Assembly (NCBI RefSeq): GCF_000381525.1
Contig: NZ_KB906605.1
Coordinates: 62,001 to 126,000 of the forward strand
DNA: 64,000 nt
Direction of reading: 5' to 3'
Source: Peptostreptococcus anaerobius VPI 4330 = DSM 2949
GTDB taxonomy: Bacteria > Bacillota > Clostridia > Peptostreptococcales > Peptostreptococcaceae
Within the stretch, counting starts at the first letter, position 1, and every line of letters starts with the position of its first letter. Below the pieces are notes generated by a model that did no database searches, had not been told where the DNA came from, and saw only the letters and a program-made list of their open reading frames with translations. The translations under genes were made by a program, and so were the position numbers. This document shows, one piece after another, positions 56,012 to 64,000 of the stretch.

Positions 56012-56358
56012 AATAAAAAAAGCCCCTTGGTCACTATGACCAAGAGACGAATATACCGCGTTACCACTCTTGTTGACAGTAAATGAAATAACACGTCTAG
56101 TAAATTCCGGACTATACTAAAAAAGTCCCTTAATCCCCTGGGGGATTAAGAGACGAATACACCGCGTTACCACTCTAATTGACATTTGACTGTCCACTCA
56201 AACCCTTAAGGCGGGAAACCTATTGGAATACTAAATTCCTCCAATAACCTCAGAAGCTCTCTTCACTCAAAATCCAATATCGGGCTCACACCAAAACCCC
56301 AACTCGCTGTAAATTCATCTAAACTACTCTCTCCGTCATCGGCTGTATTTATTTGATG
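56012..56358 (-). ncRNA. T-box leader with duplicated antiterminator/terminator module, probably Arg
   Basis: One Stem I region (about 56210-56345, starting GATGACGGAGAGAGTAG) has AGA at 56258-56260 in the context GAAG-AGA-GCTT. It is followed by two complete T-box modules. Module 1 has its core at 56161-56176 (AGAGTGGTAACGCGGT) and a 14-bp terminator stem at 56125-56154 with T6. Module 2 has its core at 56055-56070 and a 12-bp stem at 56022-56048 with T7. About 50 nt lie between them with no second Stem I. Confidence 0.9.
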
Positions 56359-56364
56359 TTTTAA

Positions 56365-56393
56365 ATTATAGTACTTAAGTTAGATAATGTCAA
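56365..56393 (-). promoter_or_regulatory. Consensus sigma-A promoter of the T-box/ABC operon
   Basis: TTGACA (56388-56393) and TATAAT (56365-56370) on the minus strand are both perfect and spaced 17 bp apart. The promoter is very strong, which fits control by attenuation downstream. Confidence 0.9.
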
Positions 56394-56448
56394 TAGCTTT
56401 TTTATATTTTTTTATTTTTTATTATCGACATATTTTACAATATCAAAC

Positions 56449-58326
56449 TTACATTATCTCATCCATAAAGAGTGATTTACCTATCCTCTTTCCAAATCTC
56501 TTGGCTGGACTGGATATGACAAGAGAGTCCTTGGCCCTAGTAATAGCAACATATAGGAGCCTTCTTTCTTCCTCTAAGTGGTCCTCATCTATATCTTCAT
56601 CTGATGACCTCACATACGGAACCAAGCCCTCATTCAAGCCCGCTATATAGACATTTGGAAACTCTAAGCCCTTACTGCTATGCATAGTCGTTAGTACGAC
56701 ACCCTTGGTCTCAAAGTCACTAAGGCTTGCCGGATTTTTAGATTTATTGGTCCTCTTTCTGACCTCTTCTTTAACCTCATCTATATGCTTAAAAAAGTCA
56801 AAACTCGTCTTAAAGGCCTTAGATGAAGTCTCCAGTTCGTCCAAAATCTCTACAATGGCCTTAGACTTAACCCTTCTCTCGTGGCAGTATTCTAGGACAT
56901 ACCTGTCATAATCAAGGGTGGACCTGATATATGATATAGCATACTCTGGCCTCAGACCTCTTACATAGTTGAGATCTTCAAATAGGTCTTCCAAGTCCCT
57001 CTTTTGGAATGACTTTAAATCGTCATCCTTGAGTAGGCTGTCAAAGAAGTCATCTGACTTACTAGCCCTACTTACACTGGCCTTGGATATATACCTAAAG
57101 GGCTTGTTTATTATCCTGACCCAGTCATCATTAGTCCCTATATTCATGGCTATCCTAAGGTAGGCTAGTATATCCAGGCTGACCCAGTGCTCATATATTG
57201 TCTTTGCAGAGTCCTTCAATACAAAGGGTATCCTCTGGTCCATAAAGGCATCTACAAATGGCCTTGCCTGCCTATTGGTCCTATATATAACAGAAAAGTC
57301 TTCATACTGGTAGTCAGAACTTTTTTTCTCGACCATAGACTTTATTTGATTGGCTATTTGGATAGCCTCATCATCACTGTCTTTAGGCTCTATAAACCTC
57401 AACTTGACCTCTTCATTCCTAGATGCAACTATCTCTTTTTCATAACGGTTCTTGTTGTTTTTGATCAACTTGGATGACATATCTACTATGGTCCTTTTGG
57501 ACCTGTAATTGTTCTTCAAAACCAACTTTTTGGCACCCTCAAAGTACCTATCAAAGTCCAACATAAAATCAGGCCTAGCTCCCCTAAAACCATATATTGA
57601 CTGGTCCTCGTCACCTACTACAAATATATTATTTTGAGGACTGGCTATCAACCTGATCACTTCAAATTGAACCTTGTTTATATCCTGAAACTCGTCAATT
57701 AATATATACCTAAATACCTGCCTCACAATAGACAAGACTTGGGCATTTTCCTTCAAGAGGTCAAATGCCTTGATCAACATATCATCAAAATCTATCTTAT
57801 TGTATTTCTTTTTTTCTCTCTCATATAATTCAAATATCTTTTGAAAAACCTCTGACTCAAAGGTGCTAGACTCGTAGTCCCTATAGTCTATCAAGTCATT
57901 TTTGACATAGGATATCTCACCTAGGACATCTAGCACGTCATCATCACTAAAGTCCTTGACCTTCAAAAATTTTAGTATGCTCTTGGCAAGTTTGAACCTA
58001 TCTACCTCTGATAGGAGGTCCTCAAGACTGACCCCATCATACCTTCTCAAGATCCTAAAAAATGCTGAGTGGAAGGTTGCAAAATTGACCTTTTTCAACC
58101 TATCATCCTGCCCCATATCAAGGGTTCTAGACTTCATCTCAAGGGATGATGCCTTGGTAAATGATATAGCTAGGATCCTAGTAGGTGGGATTGAGTGGTT
58201 CTTTACCATGTTGATTATCCTATGGGCTATGACCCTGGTCTTACCTGATCCAGGACCTGCTATCACCATACAAGGTCCATCTATATGGCCAACTGCCAAT
58301 TTTTGTTCATTATTTAGTTCGGCCAT
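56449..58326 (-). CDS. UvrD/PcrA-type superfamily 1 DNA helicase
   Basis: The 625-residue helicase has the SF1A motifs: LNNEQKLAV (Q motif), GPGSGKT (motif I, about 24-30), TFHSAFFRILRRY (Ib region), DEFQDINKVQ (motif II), GDEDQSIYGFRGA (III), LKNNYRS (IV), TMHSSKGLEF (V) and YVAITRAKD (VI). It is 100 or more residues shorter than typical PcrA, with compact 1B/2B domains, so it may be a paralogue rather than the housekeeping PcrA. AAGGAGG precedes the ATG at 58326, 38 bp after the ClC gene. Confidence 0.9.
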   Translation of the reverse strand: MAELNNEQKLAVGHIDGPCMVIAGPGSGKTRVIAHRIINMVKNHSIPPTRILAISFTKASSLEMKSRTLDMGQDDRLKKVNFATFHSAFFRILRRYDGVSLEDLLSEVDRFKLAKSILKFLKVKDFSDDDVLDVLGEISYVKNDLIDYRDYESSTFESEVFQKIFELYEREKKKYNKIDFDDMLIKAFDLLKENAQVLSIVRQVFRYILIDEFQDINKVQFEVIRLIASPQNNIFVVGDEDQSIYGFRGARPDFMLDFDRYFEGAKKLVLKNNYRSKRTIVDMSSKLIKNNKNRYEKEIVASRNEEVKLRFIEPKDSDDEAIQIANQIKSMVEKKSSDYQYEDFSVIYRTNRQARPFVDAFMDQRIPFVLKDSAKTIYEHWVSLDILAYLRIAMNIGTNDDWVRIINKPFRYISKASVSRASKSDDFFDSLLKDDDLKSFQKRDLEDLFEDLNYVRGLRPEYAISYIRSTLDYDRYVLEYCHERRVKSKAIVEILDELETSSKAFKTSFDFFKHIDEVKEEVRKRTNKSKNPASLSDFETKGVVLTTMHSSKGLEFPNVYIAGLNEGLVPYVRSSDEDIDEDHLEEERRLLYVAITRAKDSLVISSPAKRFGKRIGKSLFMDEIM

Positions 58327-58364
58327 ATCAAACCTCCTTATATGTGATTAGTTTACGCCTAAAA

Positions 58365-59930
58365 TTATATGTGACTAGTTATAGCTGTAAAGTAGTCTAT
58401 CATCCTAGCAGATTCAGTTTGGTTGACCATTACGGTTATCATGTCTCCCTCTAAAATCTGAGTATTCCCCCTAGGAATTATCTCTTTGCTTGCCCTCTTG
58501 ATGGATACTAGAAGACAATCATCAGGCCACTCTATGTCCTTGACCATATTCCCCTCTATCTGACTTGTCATCTGAACAGAAAATTCAATAAGGGTCTTCT
58601 TGTCAGGTTGACCTTCATATCCTGTGTGATTACCCTTGAGTATATCCTCTAACAACATGTCGTATACAGGCTCTACATTCAGTAGGTCTGACACTATCAA
58701 GGCTACAAATACAACTATAGAAAGGGGTAGCAAGTGTTCAAATGTACCTGTCATCTCAAATATAAGTATAATACCTGTAATAGGTGCCTTTACTGTAGCT
58801 GCAAAATGACCTGCCATAGCTAGTACAGCAAAATTGACAAGATAGTCCTGTGGAACACCAAGCTTGATACACACTAGACCTACTAGGTTGCCAGCTAGGG
58901 CTCCTATGCCAAGTAGTGGTAGGAAAATTCCCCCTGGAACTCCAGAACCAAACGCCACAAAGGTGAATATATACTTTATTACCAAAAATGCAAATGTCAT
59001 AAATATAGTCAGATGAAGGACCTGCATATTTACTATAATATCATGGCCACCACCTAAAAGCACTGGAAAAGTAAGTCCTACCAAACCAGAAAACATGAAG
59101 GGAATCAATATCTTATGCTCTAGTCTAATAGGCATCTTTTTGTATAAGTGCTTTGAAAATATGACCCCGTGGTTGAAAATATATCCACATATTCCCAGAA
59201 CTATTCCCAGAATTATCAATGACCAATAGTATTTTATAGGCATTATATTTAGGTGTTTAAACATAAGGGCCGGATTTATCCCCAATATGGACTTGGTTAT
59301 AACATCCGCTGTCACGGCAGATACCATGGCTGAAAGTAGGACTATAGGTGAGAAATTCTTATGTACTTCCTCTAAGGCGAACATAACACCAGCAAGAGGA
59401 GCATTAAAGGCAGCTGCAAGACCAGCTGATGCCCCACTTGTCATAAGGTACTTGTGCTCATAGTCAAGCTTGTTTGTAAACTTGGAGACACCCTCTCCTA
59501 CTGATGCTCCCATCTGTATAGACGGCCCCTCCCTACCAACTGACAAACCAGCTGCTAGAGCTACAATACCACCGAAAAACTTATAAAAAAGTACCTTCTT
59601 CCAATTTGTAGATATCCTCTTTGTAATAGCTCCTTCTACCTGGGGTATACCAGACCCTGATATATTAGGCTCCTGTCTTACACAGTATGCAACGAAATAT
59701 GCCATTATAGCCAGAAGCAAGAATATCCCCACTATATATATAGGCCCATTTTCTGCAAAGATATAGGCTTTTTTAAAACTTTTTAATAAAACTTCCCCCA
59801 GTAACCTATAGCCAACTATAATTCCTCCTGCTAGCAAGCCAACAACAAAGGAATGTATAATCATCTTGTACTTTAGGCCACTGGATCTTTTTAAAATTGT
59901 CATTACATTTTCATTCTTCTTTTTAAACAC
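58365..59930 (-). CDS. ClC-family chloride channel or H+/Cl- antiporter with TrkA-C domain
   Basis: This membrane protein of about 520 residues carries the ClC selectivity-filter motifs GSGIPQVEGA, GREGPSIQMGA with the gating glutamate, and GSGVPGGIFLPLLGIGALAG. The retained gating Glu fits either a channel or an antiporter. A C-terminal cytosolic TrkA-C domain (about 440-520; CLLVSIKRASKEIIPRGNTQI) suggests ligand regulation. The start is uncertain: GTG at 59930 has a GGGGGC stretch 7 nt upstream, TTG at 59945 lacks one, and an ATG at 59903 is also possible. It follows folD closely. Confidence 0.92.
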   Translation of the reverse strand: MFKKKNENVMTILKRSSGLKYKMIIHSFVVGLLAGGIIVGYRLLGEVLLKSFKKAYIFAENGPIYIVGIFLLLAIMAYFVAYCVRQEPNISGSGIPQVEGAITKRISTNWKKVLFYKFFGGIVALAAGLSVGREGPSIQMGASVGEGVSKFTNKLDYEHKYLMTSGASAGLAAAFNAPLAGVMFALEEVHKNFSPIVLLSAMVSAVTADVITKSILGINPALMFKHLNIMPIKYYWSLIILGIVLGICGYIFNHGVIFSKHLYKKMPIRLEHKILIPFMFSGLVGLTFPVLLGGGHDIIVNMQVLHLTIFMTFAFLVIKYIFTFVAFGSGVPGGIFLPLLGIGALAGNLVGLVCIKLGVPQDYLVNFAVLAMAGHFAATVKAPITGIILIFEMTGTFEHLLPLSIVVFVALIVSDLLNVEPVYDMLLEDILKGNHTGYEGQPDKKTLIEFSVQMTSQIEGNMVKDIEWPDDCLLVSIKRASKEIIPRGNTQILEGDMITVMVNQTESARMIDYFTAITSHI

Positions 59931-59955
59931 TACTTTCGCCCCCAATGTCGCATAA

Positions 59956-60873
59956 TTATTTTAATTTAGTATCGATAAGATTTTCGCAAGCCCTCAGTGT
60001 ATGTGCAACTAGTATAGAACTTGTAACTCCTCCAACACCCTTAGGAACTGGGGTGATCCTTGAGCACCTGTCAATAACTGAGTCAAAATCTATGTCTCCA
60101 CACATCTTACCATTTTCATCAAAATTTATACCTACATCTACAAGGCAAGCCCCTTGACCTACATAGTCAGCGCCGACCATTCTAGCCCTTCCCATGCAAG
60201 AGACTATTATATCAGCCCTAGAAGCTATCTTTTCTATATCCCTTGTCTTTGAATGGCATATAGTAACTGTTGAATTTTCATTTAACAAAAGCATTGATAG
60301 AGGCTTGCCTACAACCATAGACCTACCCAATACTACTACATTCTTTGACACCATATCTATATTGTAAAACTTCAAGATCTCTATAACTGCCTCTGGTGTG
60401 CAAGGTGAAAATGCCCTCTTGTCACCATCGACCAACCTAGCTATATTTATAGGAGAAAAACAGTCAACGTCTTTTTCTGGAGAAATCTTATACTGGACTA
60501 GGTCCTCATCTATGTGACTTGGCAAGGGTCTAAAACACAGTATACCGTGCACCTTGTCGTCTTTATTAAGTCTTTCAAGGGCTGCTATATAGTCTTCCTG
60601 GCTTACCCTATCATCAAGTTCTACAACTTCAGTCTCAATTCCACACTTTTCAGCCCTTGACATAGCCCCCCTTTGGTAGGCCTCGTCATCTGGTCTATTG
60701 CCCACTTTTAAAATAGCAAGCTTGACCTGTATACCCTTTGATTTTAGGTTTTGAACCCTTTCTGTAACCCCCTGCGTAATTTTATCAGCAAGGGGCTTTC
60801 CATACATTATCTTATCTTCATTTGTAAGCTCAATCTTATTATTTGTAACTTCACTCTTCTTATTTTCGATCAT
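59956..60873 (-). CDS. folD: FolD-family methylene-THF dehydrogenase with altered active site
   Basis: FolD normally performs both methylene-THF dehydrogenase and methenyl-THF cyclohydrolase reactions. The 305-residue product has the family layout with PEKDVDCFSPIN, FSPCTPEAVIEIL, VVVLGRSMVVGKPLSMLL and ITPVPKGVGGVTSS. The catalytic lysine expected four residues after Tyr66 is Ala70, and the QLPLP motif reads FRPLP, so Lys and Gln are missing while Asp137 stays. It also has about 20 extra N-terminal residues. A separate cyclohydrolase gene (fchA) lies 16 bp upstream. A dehydrogenase-only enzyme is inferred. GAGGG precedes the ATG at 60873. Confidence 0.9.
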   Translation of the reverse strand: MIENKKSEVTNNKIELTNEDKIMYGKPLADKITQGVTERVQNLKSKGIQVKLAILKVGNRPDDEAYQRGAMSRAEKCGIETEVVELDDRVSQEDYIAALERLNKDDKVHGILCFRPLPSHIDEDLVQYKISPEKDVDCFSPINIARLVDGDKRAFSPCTPEAVIEILKFYNIDMVSKNVVVLGRSMVVGKPLSMLLLNENSTVTICHSKTRDIEKIASRADIIVSCMGRARMVGADYVGQGACLVDVGINFDENGKMCGDIDFDSVIDRCSRITPVPKGVGGVTSSILVAHTLRACENLIDTKLK

Positions 60874-60889
60874 TATTTTCCCTCACTAA

Positions 60890-61513
60890 CTACAATCTAT
60901 TCATCACTTCACTATATATTCTATCACACTTGTCTTCTATAACCTTCAAAAGATCAGCATACTTTAGGACTGCCTTGTCAGCATAGTCCCTGTCCTTCAT
61001 ATATTTTGTGTTTACATTTATATTTATATAGGCACTCTTGGCAGCTACTCTAACCATTTCAGCACCCACACCGACATCACTTAATAGCATAACTGAGCCC
61101 TTAATAAGGAGTTCTTCATGTAGGTCAAGTATATCCTTGGATATATCAAGTATCTCCATTGGAACCATGGCAGCGCCCCTCAAGCATTTTTCCATCTCTA
61201 GGGCCTTGGCTTTTTTTTCTTCCTCAGTATTGGCTTGCATCTTATAACAGTTTGATAGTGGCAAAAATGCCTCTATATCCTTGTCAACCAAAGACATCAC
61301 ATCTTCAGACATCTTCTGTGCCCTATCTAATATCCTGACTATGTCCTCTTCATAGTCAGCATACTTCTTCTTTCCTAAGGTGAAGTTTGCAACCATCATG
61401 GCTAATGAATTTGCCATAGTCGCAGCATAGGCAGCAGCTGAACCACCACCCGGCATAGATTTTTTGGCTCCCAAATCACCTGCAAATTCTTTCATACTAT
61501 TGTTTATATACAT
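60890..61513 (-). CDS. fchA: Methenyl-THF cyclohydrolase/formimino-THF cyclodeaminase family (FchA)
   Basis: The 207-residue helical protein belongs to the cyclodeaminase/cyclohydrolase family. It has the signature PGGGSAAAYAATMANSLAMMVANFTLGKKKY, DKDIEAFLPL and the late SDVGVGAEMVRVAAKSAYIN. With fhs and folD alongside, methenyl-THF cyclohydrolase (FchA) activity is the likely role, rather than formimino-THF deamination. No histidine or purine degradation genes are adjacent. GGGGGT lies before the ATG at 61513. It starts the fchA-folD-ClC-helicase run. Confidence 0.9.
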   Translation of the reverse strand: MYINNSMKEFAGDLGAKKSMPGGGSAAAYAATMANSLAMMVANFTLGKKKYADYEEDIVRILDRAQKMSEDVMSLVDKDIEAFLPLSNCYKMQANTEEEKKAKALEMEKCLRGAAMVPMEILDISKDILDLHEELLIKGSVMLLSDVGVGAEMVRVAAKSAYININVNTKYMKDRDYADKAVLKYADLLKVIEDKCDRIYSEVMNRL

Positions 61514-61649
61514 ATATTACCCCCAGTCTAAATTTTATTTATTATTATTTACTTTTATAATCTAAGTTGTCCAATCGCCAAGCGATTAATTAATAGAATA
61601 TGATTTTCACATTAACTAGTATACCATAATATAGGCAATATTTCTCATG

Positions 61650-61715
61650 AAGAGACCAACTTATACAGACTCTTGTTGAGCTTAATAACAATGTTAGTTG
61701 CTACAATGGTCTCTT
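61650..61715. other. Long-range hairpin in the fhs/fchA gap
   Basis: AAGAGACCA (61650-61658) pairs perfectly with TGGTCTCTT (61707-61715), enclosing 48 nt with a smaller TTGTT/AACAA stem. It lies in the leader of fchA. The rest of the 306-bp gap holds the fhs terminator and AT-rich DNA. Confidence 0.5.
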
Positions 61716-61738
61716 TAAAAAATTTTTATGCTTAAATA

Positions 61739-61772
61739 GCAAAAGTGCCCTAGGACTCTAAGGCACTTTTTT
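61739..61772 (-). terminator. fhs terminator
   Basis: AAAGTGCC and GGCACTTT arms with inner TAG/CTA pairs form a stem followed by a short T-run on the minus strand, about 50 bp after the fhs stop. Confidence 0.82.
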
Positions 61773-61819
61773 ATTAAAAAGCATAAGTTTATTATTGTGA
61801 ATAATCTAGAAATTTTTTA

Positions 61820-63496
61820 CTAGAATAGACCTGATATCTTTCCATTTTCATCTACATCTATTCTTTCTGCTGCTGGTAGCTTTGGTAGACCTGGCATCTT
61901 CATGATCTCACCAGTCATAACTACGACAAATCCAGCTCCTGCAGATATATTGGCCTGTCTTACCTCAATTGTAAATCCTGTAGGTCTTCCAAGCTTTGTC
62001 TGGTCATCAGAAAGAGAATACTGAGTCTTGGCAACACACACTGGTAGATTTCCAAATCCAAGCTCTTCTAGTTCAGCTATCTGCTTGTTGGCTTCCTTAG
62101 TGTAGTTTACGCCGTCAGCTCCATATATTTTAGTTGCTATAGCATTTAGCTTTTCCTTGATAGTCATGTCTTCTTCATAGCAGTATTCGAAGTTGTTTTC
62201 TCCTTCTTCAATCAGCTTTAGGACTTCATTAGCAACTTCAATTCCGCCTTCTCCACCATTTGCCCAAACTTCTGATAGGGCAACCTTTACACCTAATTCT
62301 TCACACTTAGACCTAACAAGGGCTAGCTCTGCATCAGTATCTAGTGGGAATCTATTGATTGCAACTACTGCTGGTATCTTGTATACCTGAGTTATATTCT
62401 CTATATGCTTTAACAGGTTTGGAAGTCCCTTTTCTAGGGCTTCAAGATTTTCATTGTTTAGCTGGTCCTTGGCAACCCCACCATTATACTTAAGAGCCCT
62501 TACAGTTGCTACTATAATTACAGCATCTGGTCTGATGCCAGCCTTTCTACACTTGATGTCTAGGAACTTTTCAGCACCTAGGTCCGCTCCAAATCCAGCC
62601 TCTGTCACAACATAATCAGCCATATGCATACCCATCTTTGTAGCTATGATTGAGTTACATCCGTGAGCTATATTGGCAAATGGTCCACCATGTAATATTG
62701 CTGGAGTACCTTCAAGAGTCTGCACTAGGTTTGGCTTTAGGGCATCCTTTAGGATAGCTGCCATAGCACCATGTGCATTAAGGTCTCTTGCTGTTACAGG
62801 CTTACCTGAATAATTGTAGGCAACTACTATGTTACCAAGATTTTCCTTTAGCTCTGATATATTGTTTGATAGACAAAATGCTGCCATTACTTCTGATGCA
62901 ACAGTTATGTCAAATCCATCTTCTCTAGTAACACCGTCGACCTTCTTACCTAGACCGTCTACTACGTTTCTTAACTGTCTGTCGTTCATATCAACACATC
63001 TTCTCCAAGTTATTCTCTTTGGATTGATGTTTAGGGAGTTTGTCTGGTAGACATGGTTGTCTAGCATGGCAGCCAATAAGTTGTTGGCAGCTCCTATAGC
63101 GTGCATATCACCTGTAAAGTGTAGGTTGATATCTTCCATAGGTACTACCTGGGCATAACCACCACCTGCTGCACCACCCTTGATACCAAATACTGGTCCC
63201 ATTGATGGCTCTCTTAGAGCTGCTATTACGTTCTTACCAAGCTTTGCTAGGGCATCAGCTACACCTATTGAAGTTGTCGTCTTACCTTCACCAGCTGGAG
63301 TTGGGTTGATAGCAGTAGTAAGGATCAGCTTACCTGCCCTTGACTTAGTTCTATTTAATACATTGTAGTCTATCTTAGCCTTGTACTTGCCGTATAGCTC
63401 AATGTCGTCTTCTGATAGATTTATTTTTTTTGCTATGTCCCTTATATCCTGAGGATTAGCTTCCTGTGCTATTTCAATATCTGTCTTAAATTCCAT
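61820..63496 (-). CDS. fhs: Formate-tetrahydrofolate ligase
   Basis: This ATP-dependent enzyme links formate to THF, feeding purine and formylmethionine synthesis or one-carbon flow with FchA and FolD. The 558-residue product has the P-loop [13 protein letters not shown] (about 65-77), [50 protein letters not shown] and the C-terminal [25 protein letters not shown] lies 6-7 nt before the ATG at 63496; a longer frame to 63541 would begin upstream of it. It has its own terminator, so it is separate from fchA-folD. Confidence 0.97.
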   Translation of the reverse strand: MEFKTDIEIAQEANPQDIRDIAKKINLSEDDIELYGKYKAKIDYNVLNRTKSRAGKLILTTAINPTPAGEGKTTTSIGVADALAKLGKNVIAALREPSMGPVFGIKGGAAGGGYAQVVPMEDINLHFTGDMHAIGAANNLLAAMLDNHVYQTNSLNINPKRITWRRCVDMNDRQLRNVVDGLGKKVDGVTREDGFDITVASEVMAAFCLSNNISELKENLGNIVVAYNYSGKPVTARDLNAHGAMAAILKDALKPNLVQTLEGTPAILHGGPFANIAHGCNSIIATKMGMHMADYVVTEAGFGADLGAEKFLDIKCRKAGIRPDAVIIVATVRALKYNGGVAKDQLNNENLEALEKGLPNLLKHIENITQVYKIPAVVAINRFPLDTDAELALVRSKCEELGVKVALSEVWANGGEGGIEVANEVLKLIEEGENNFEYCYEEDMTIKEKLNAIATKIYGADGVNYTKEANKQIAELEELGFGNLPVCVAKTQYSLSDDQTKLGRPTGFTIEVRQANISAGAGFVVVMTGEIMKMPGLPKLPAAERIDVDENGKISGLF

Positions 63497-63762
63497 TATA
63501 AACCTCCTAAAATATAGTTTCTTTTGACTTTTTAGAAACAAAGTGACTAAAAAAAGTTTTTTTCTTAATAAAATAAATTTTATCAGTATATATAGTTCGT
63601 ATAATCACGAACATTGTTCTTTATTTTCACAATATAATTATATAATTTTTGTTCACATTAGTCAATATAGATTTTCATCTATAAGTTAATTTAAAAATAT
63701 ACGTACCTACAAATTACTTATTGATAAAGAAATATAATTTATTGTTTTTCAATAAATATATA

Positions 63763-63791
63763 TTGACAAAGACAAATTAAATATTTATAAT
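63763..63791 (+). promoter_or_regulatory. Consensus sigma-A promoter facing the right edge
   Basis: TTGACA (63763-63768) and TATAAT (63786-63791) match perfectly and are spaced 17 bp apart. The 504-bp stretch 63497-64000 holds no convincing gene: a 33-codon frame at 63806 has no ribosome site. Confidence 0.75.
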
Positions 63792-64000
63792 AAAAATACA
63801 TATATATGTTGGTTTTCGTTAAATATATTAAGTGGAACAACATATACACTGTTAATATTTGCTATGCTTACATATATGGTCAGATATATATGCAAAAAAT
63901 CCATTGAAATAAAGGACTACCAAGACCTGACTATTTAGACTATAATAAATAAGTAGACTCAATCAATATATAATATGGTCTAATATAAATCTAAAATTGG

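Noticed and set aside
63806-63907. 33-codon open frame after the consensus promoter at the right edge.
   Set aside because: It has no ribosome-binding site, a composition dominated by Tyr/Ile codons of AT-rich DNA, and no recognisable protein features.

Overview
The window is visibly AT-rich Firmicute (Clostridia) DNA. The gene set points to an amino-acid-fermenting anaerobe of the Peptostreptococcaceae, most like Peptostreptococcus: a 2-hydroxyacyl-CoA dehydratase (had) fermentation operon with its own Etf and acyl-CoA dehydrogenase, a monomeric [FeFe]-hydrogenase-like protein, hybrid-cluster protein, formate-THF ligase with FchA, two T-box leaders and strong AGGAGG ribosome sites. This placement is inference from gene content; no marker gene comparison was possible. 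No rRNA, tRNA, CRISPR, prophage or insertion sequence was seen. Most genes lie on the minus strand in short operons closed by clear hairpin terminators.

Layout. 1-8.4 kb: housekeeping genes (partial ligA, bcp, yebC, nadE, an IMPACT-family gene, a Nudix-like gene, a HEAT-repeat gene, rpsD with a long leader, a YbaK-type deacylase) and an unlisted 43-residue membrane peptide. 8.4-16.8 kb: cardiolipin synthase with an in-frame tandem repeat, a tandem hflX pair whose second copy has lost signature motifs, maf, a D,D-carboxypeptidase and a DUF4364 gene. 17-26 kb: hcp, a LuxR-type regulator relic, folC, pepD, a GntR regulator and valS under a valine T-box. 26-35 kb: [FeFe] hydrogenase-like protein, ABC-F ATPase, class A PBP with a Gly-rich repeat tail, DEAD-box helicase.

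35-46.4 kb is the most distinctive part. hadA-hadB-hadC-acdB-etfB-etfA-ldhA forms a reductive amino-acid (probably leucine or aromatic) fermentation operon. It is preceded by a YkvI-type membrane transporter and a PAS/AAA+ sigma-54 activator. Both hadA and the transporter have -24/-12 sigma-54 promoters with exact GG/GC spacing, and three TTTGCA-N3-TGCAAA palindromes lie upstream of hadA as candidate activator sites. The ATP-dependent activator gene hadI, expected between hadA and hadB, is absent; the gap holds a strong hairpin instead.

46.6-56.4 kb: a second unlisted membrane peptide (49 residues), a patatin-like phospholipase, thiI with its cysteine desulfurase, an AEC transporter, the ydbS/ydbT pair and an amino-acid ABC importer. 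The importer sits under a T-box with one Stem I but two consecutive antiterminator/terminator modules; its specifier reads AGA (Arg) when registered against the valS T-box. 56.4-64 kb: a UvrD-type helicase, a ClC transporter and a one-carbon set (folD, fchA, fhs). Here FolD lacks the usual cyclohydrolase residues and sits beside a dedicated cyclohydrolase. The right edge holds a consensus rightward promoter whose target lies outside or is not recognisable.
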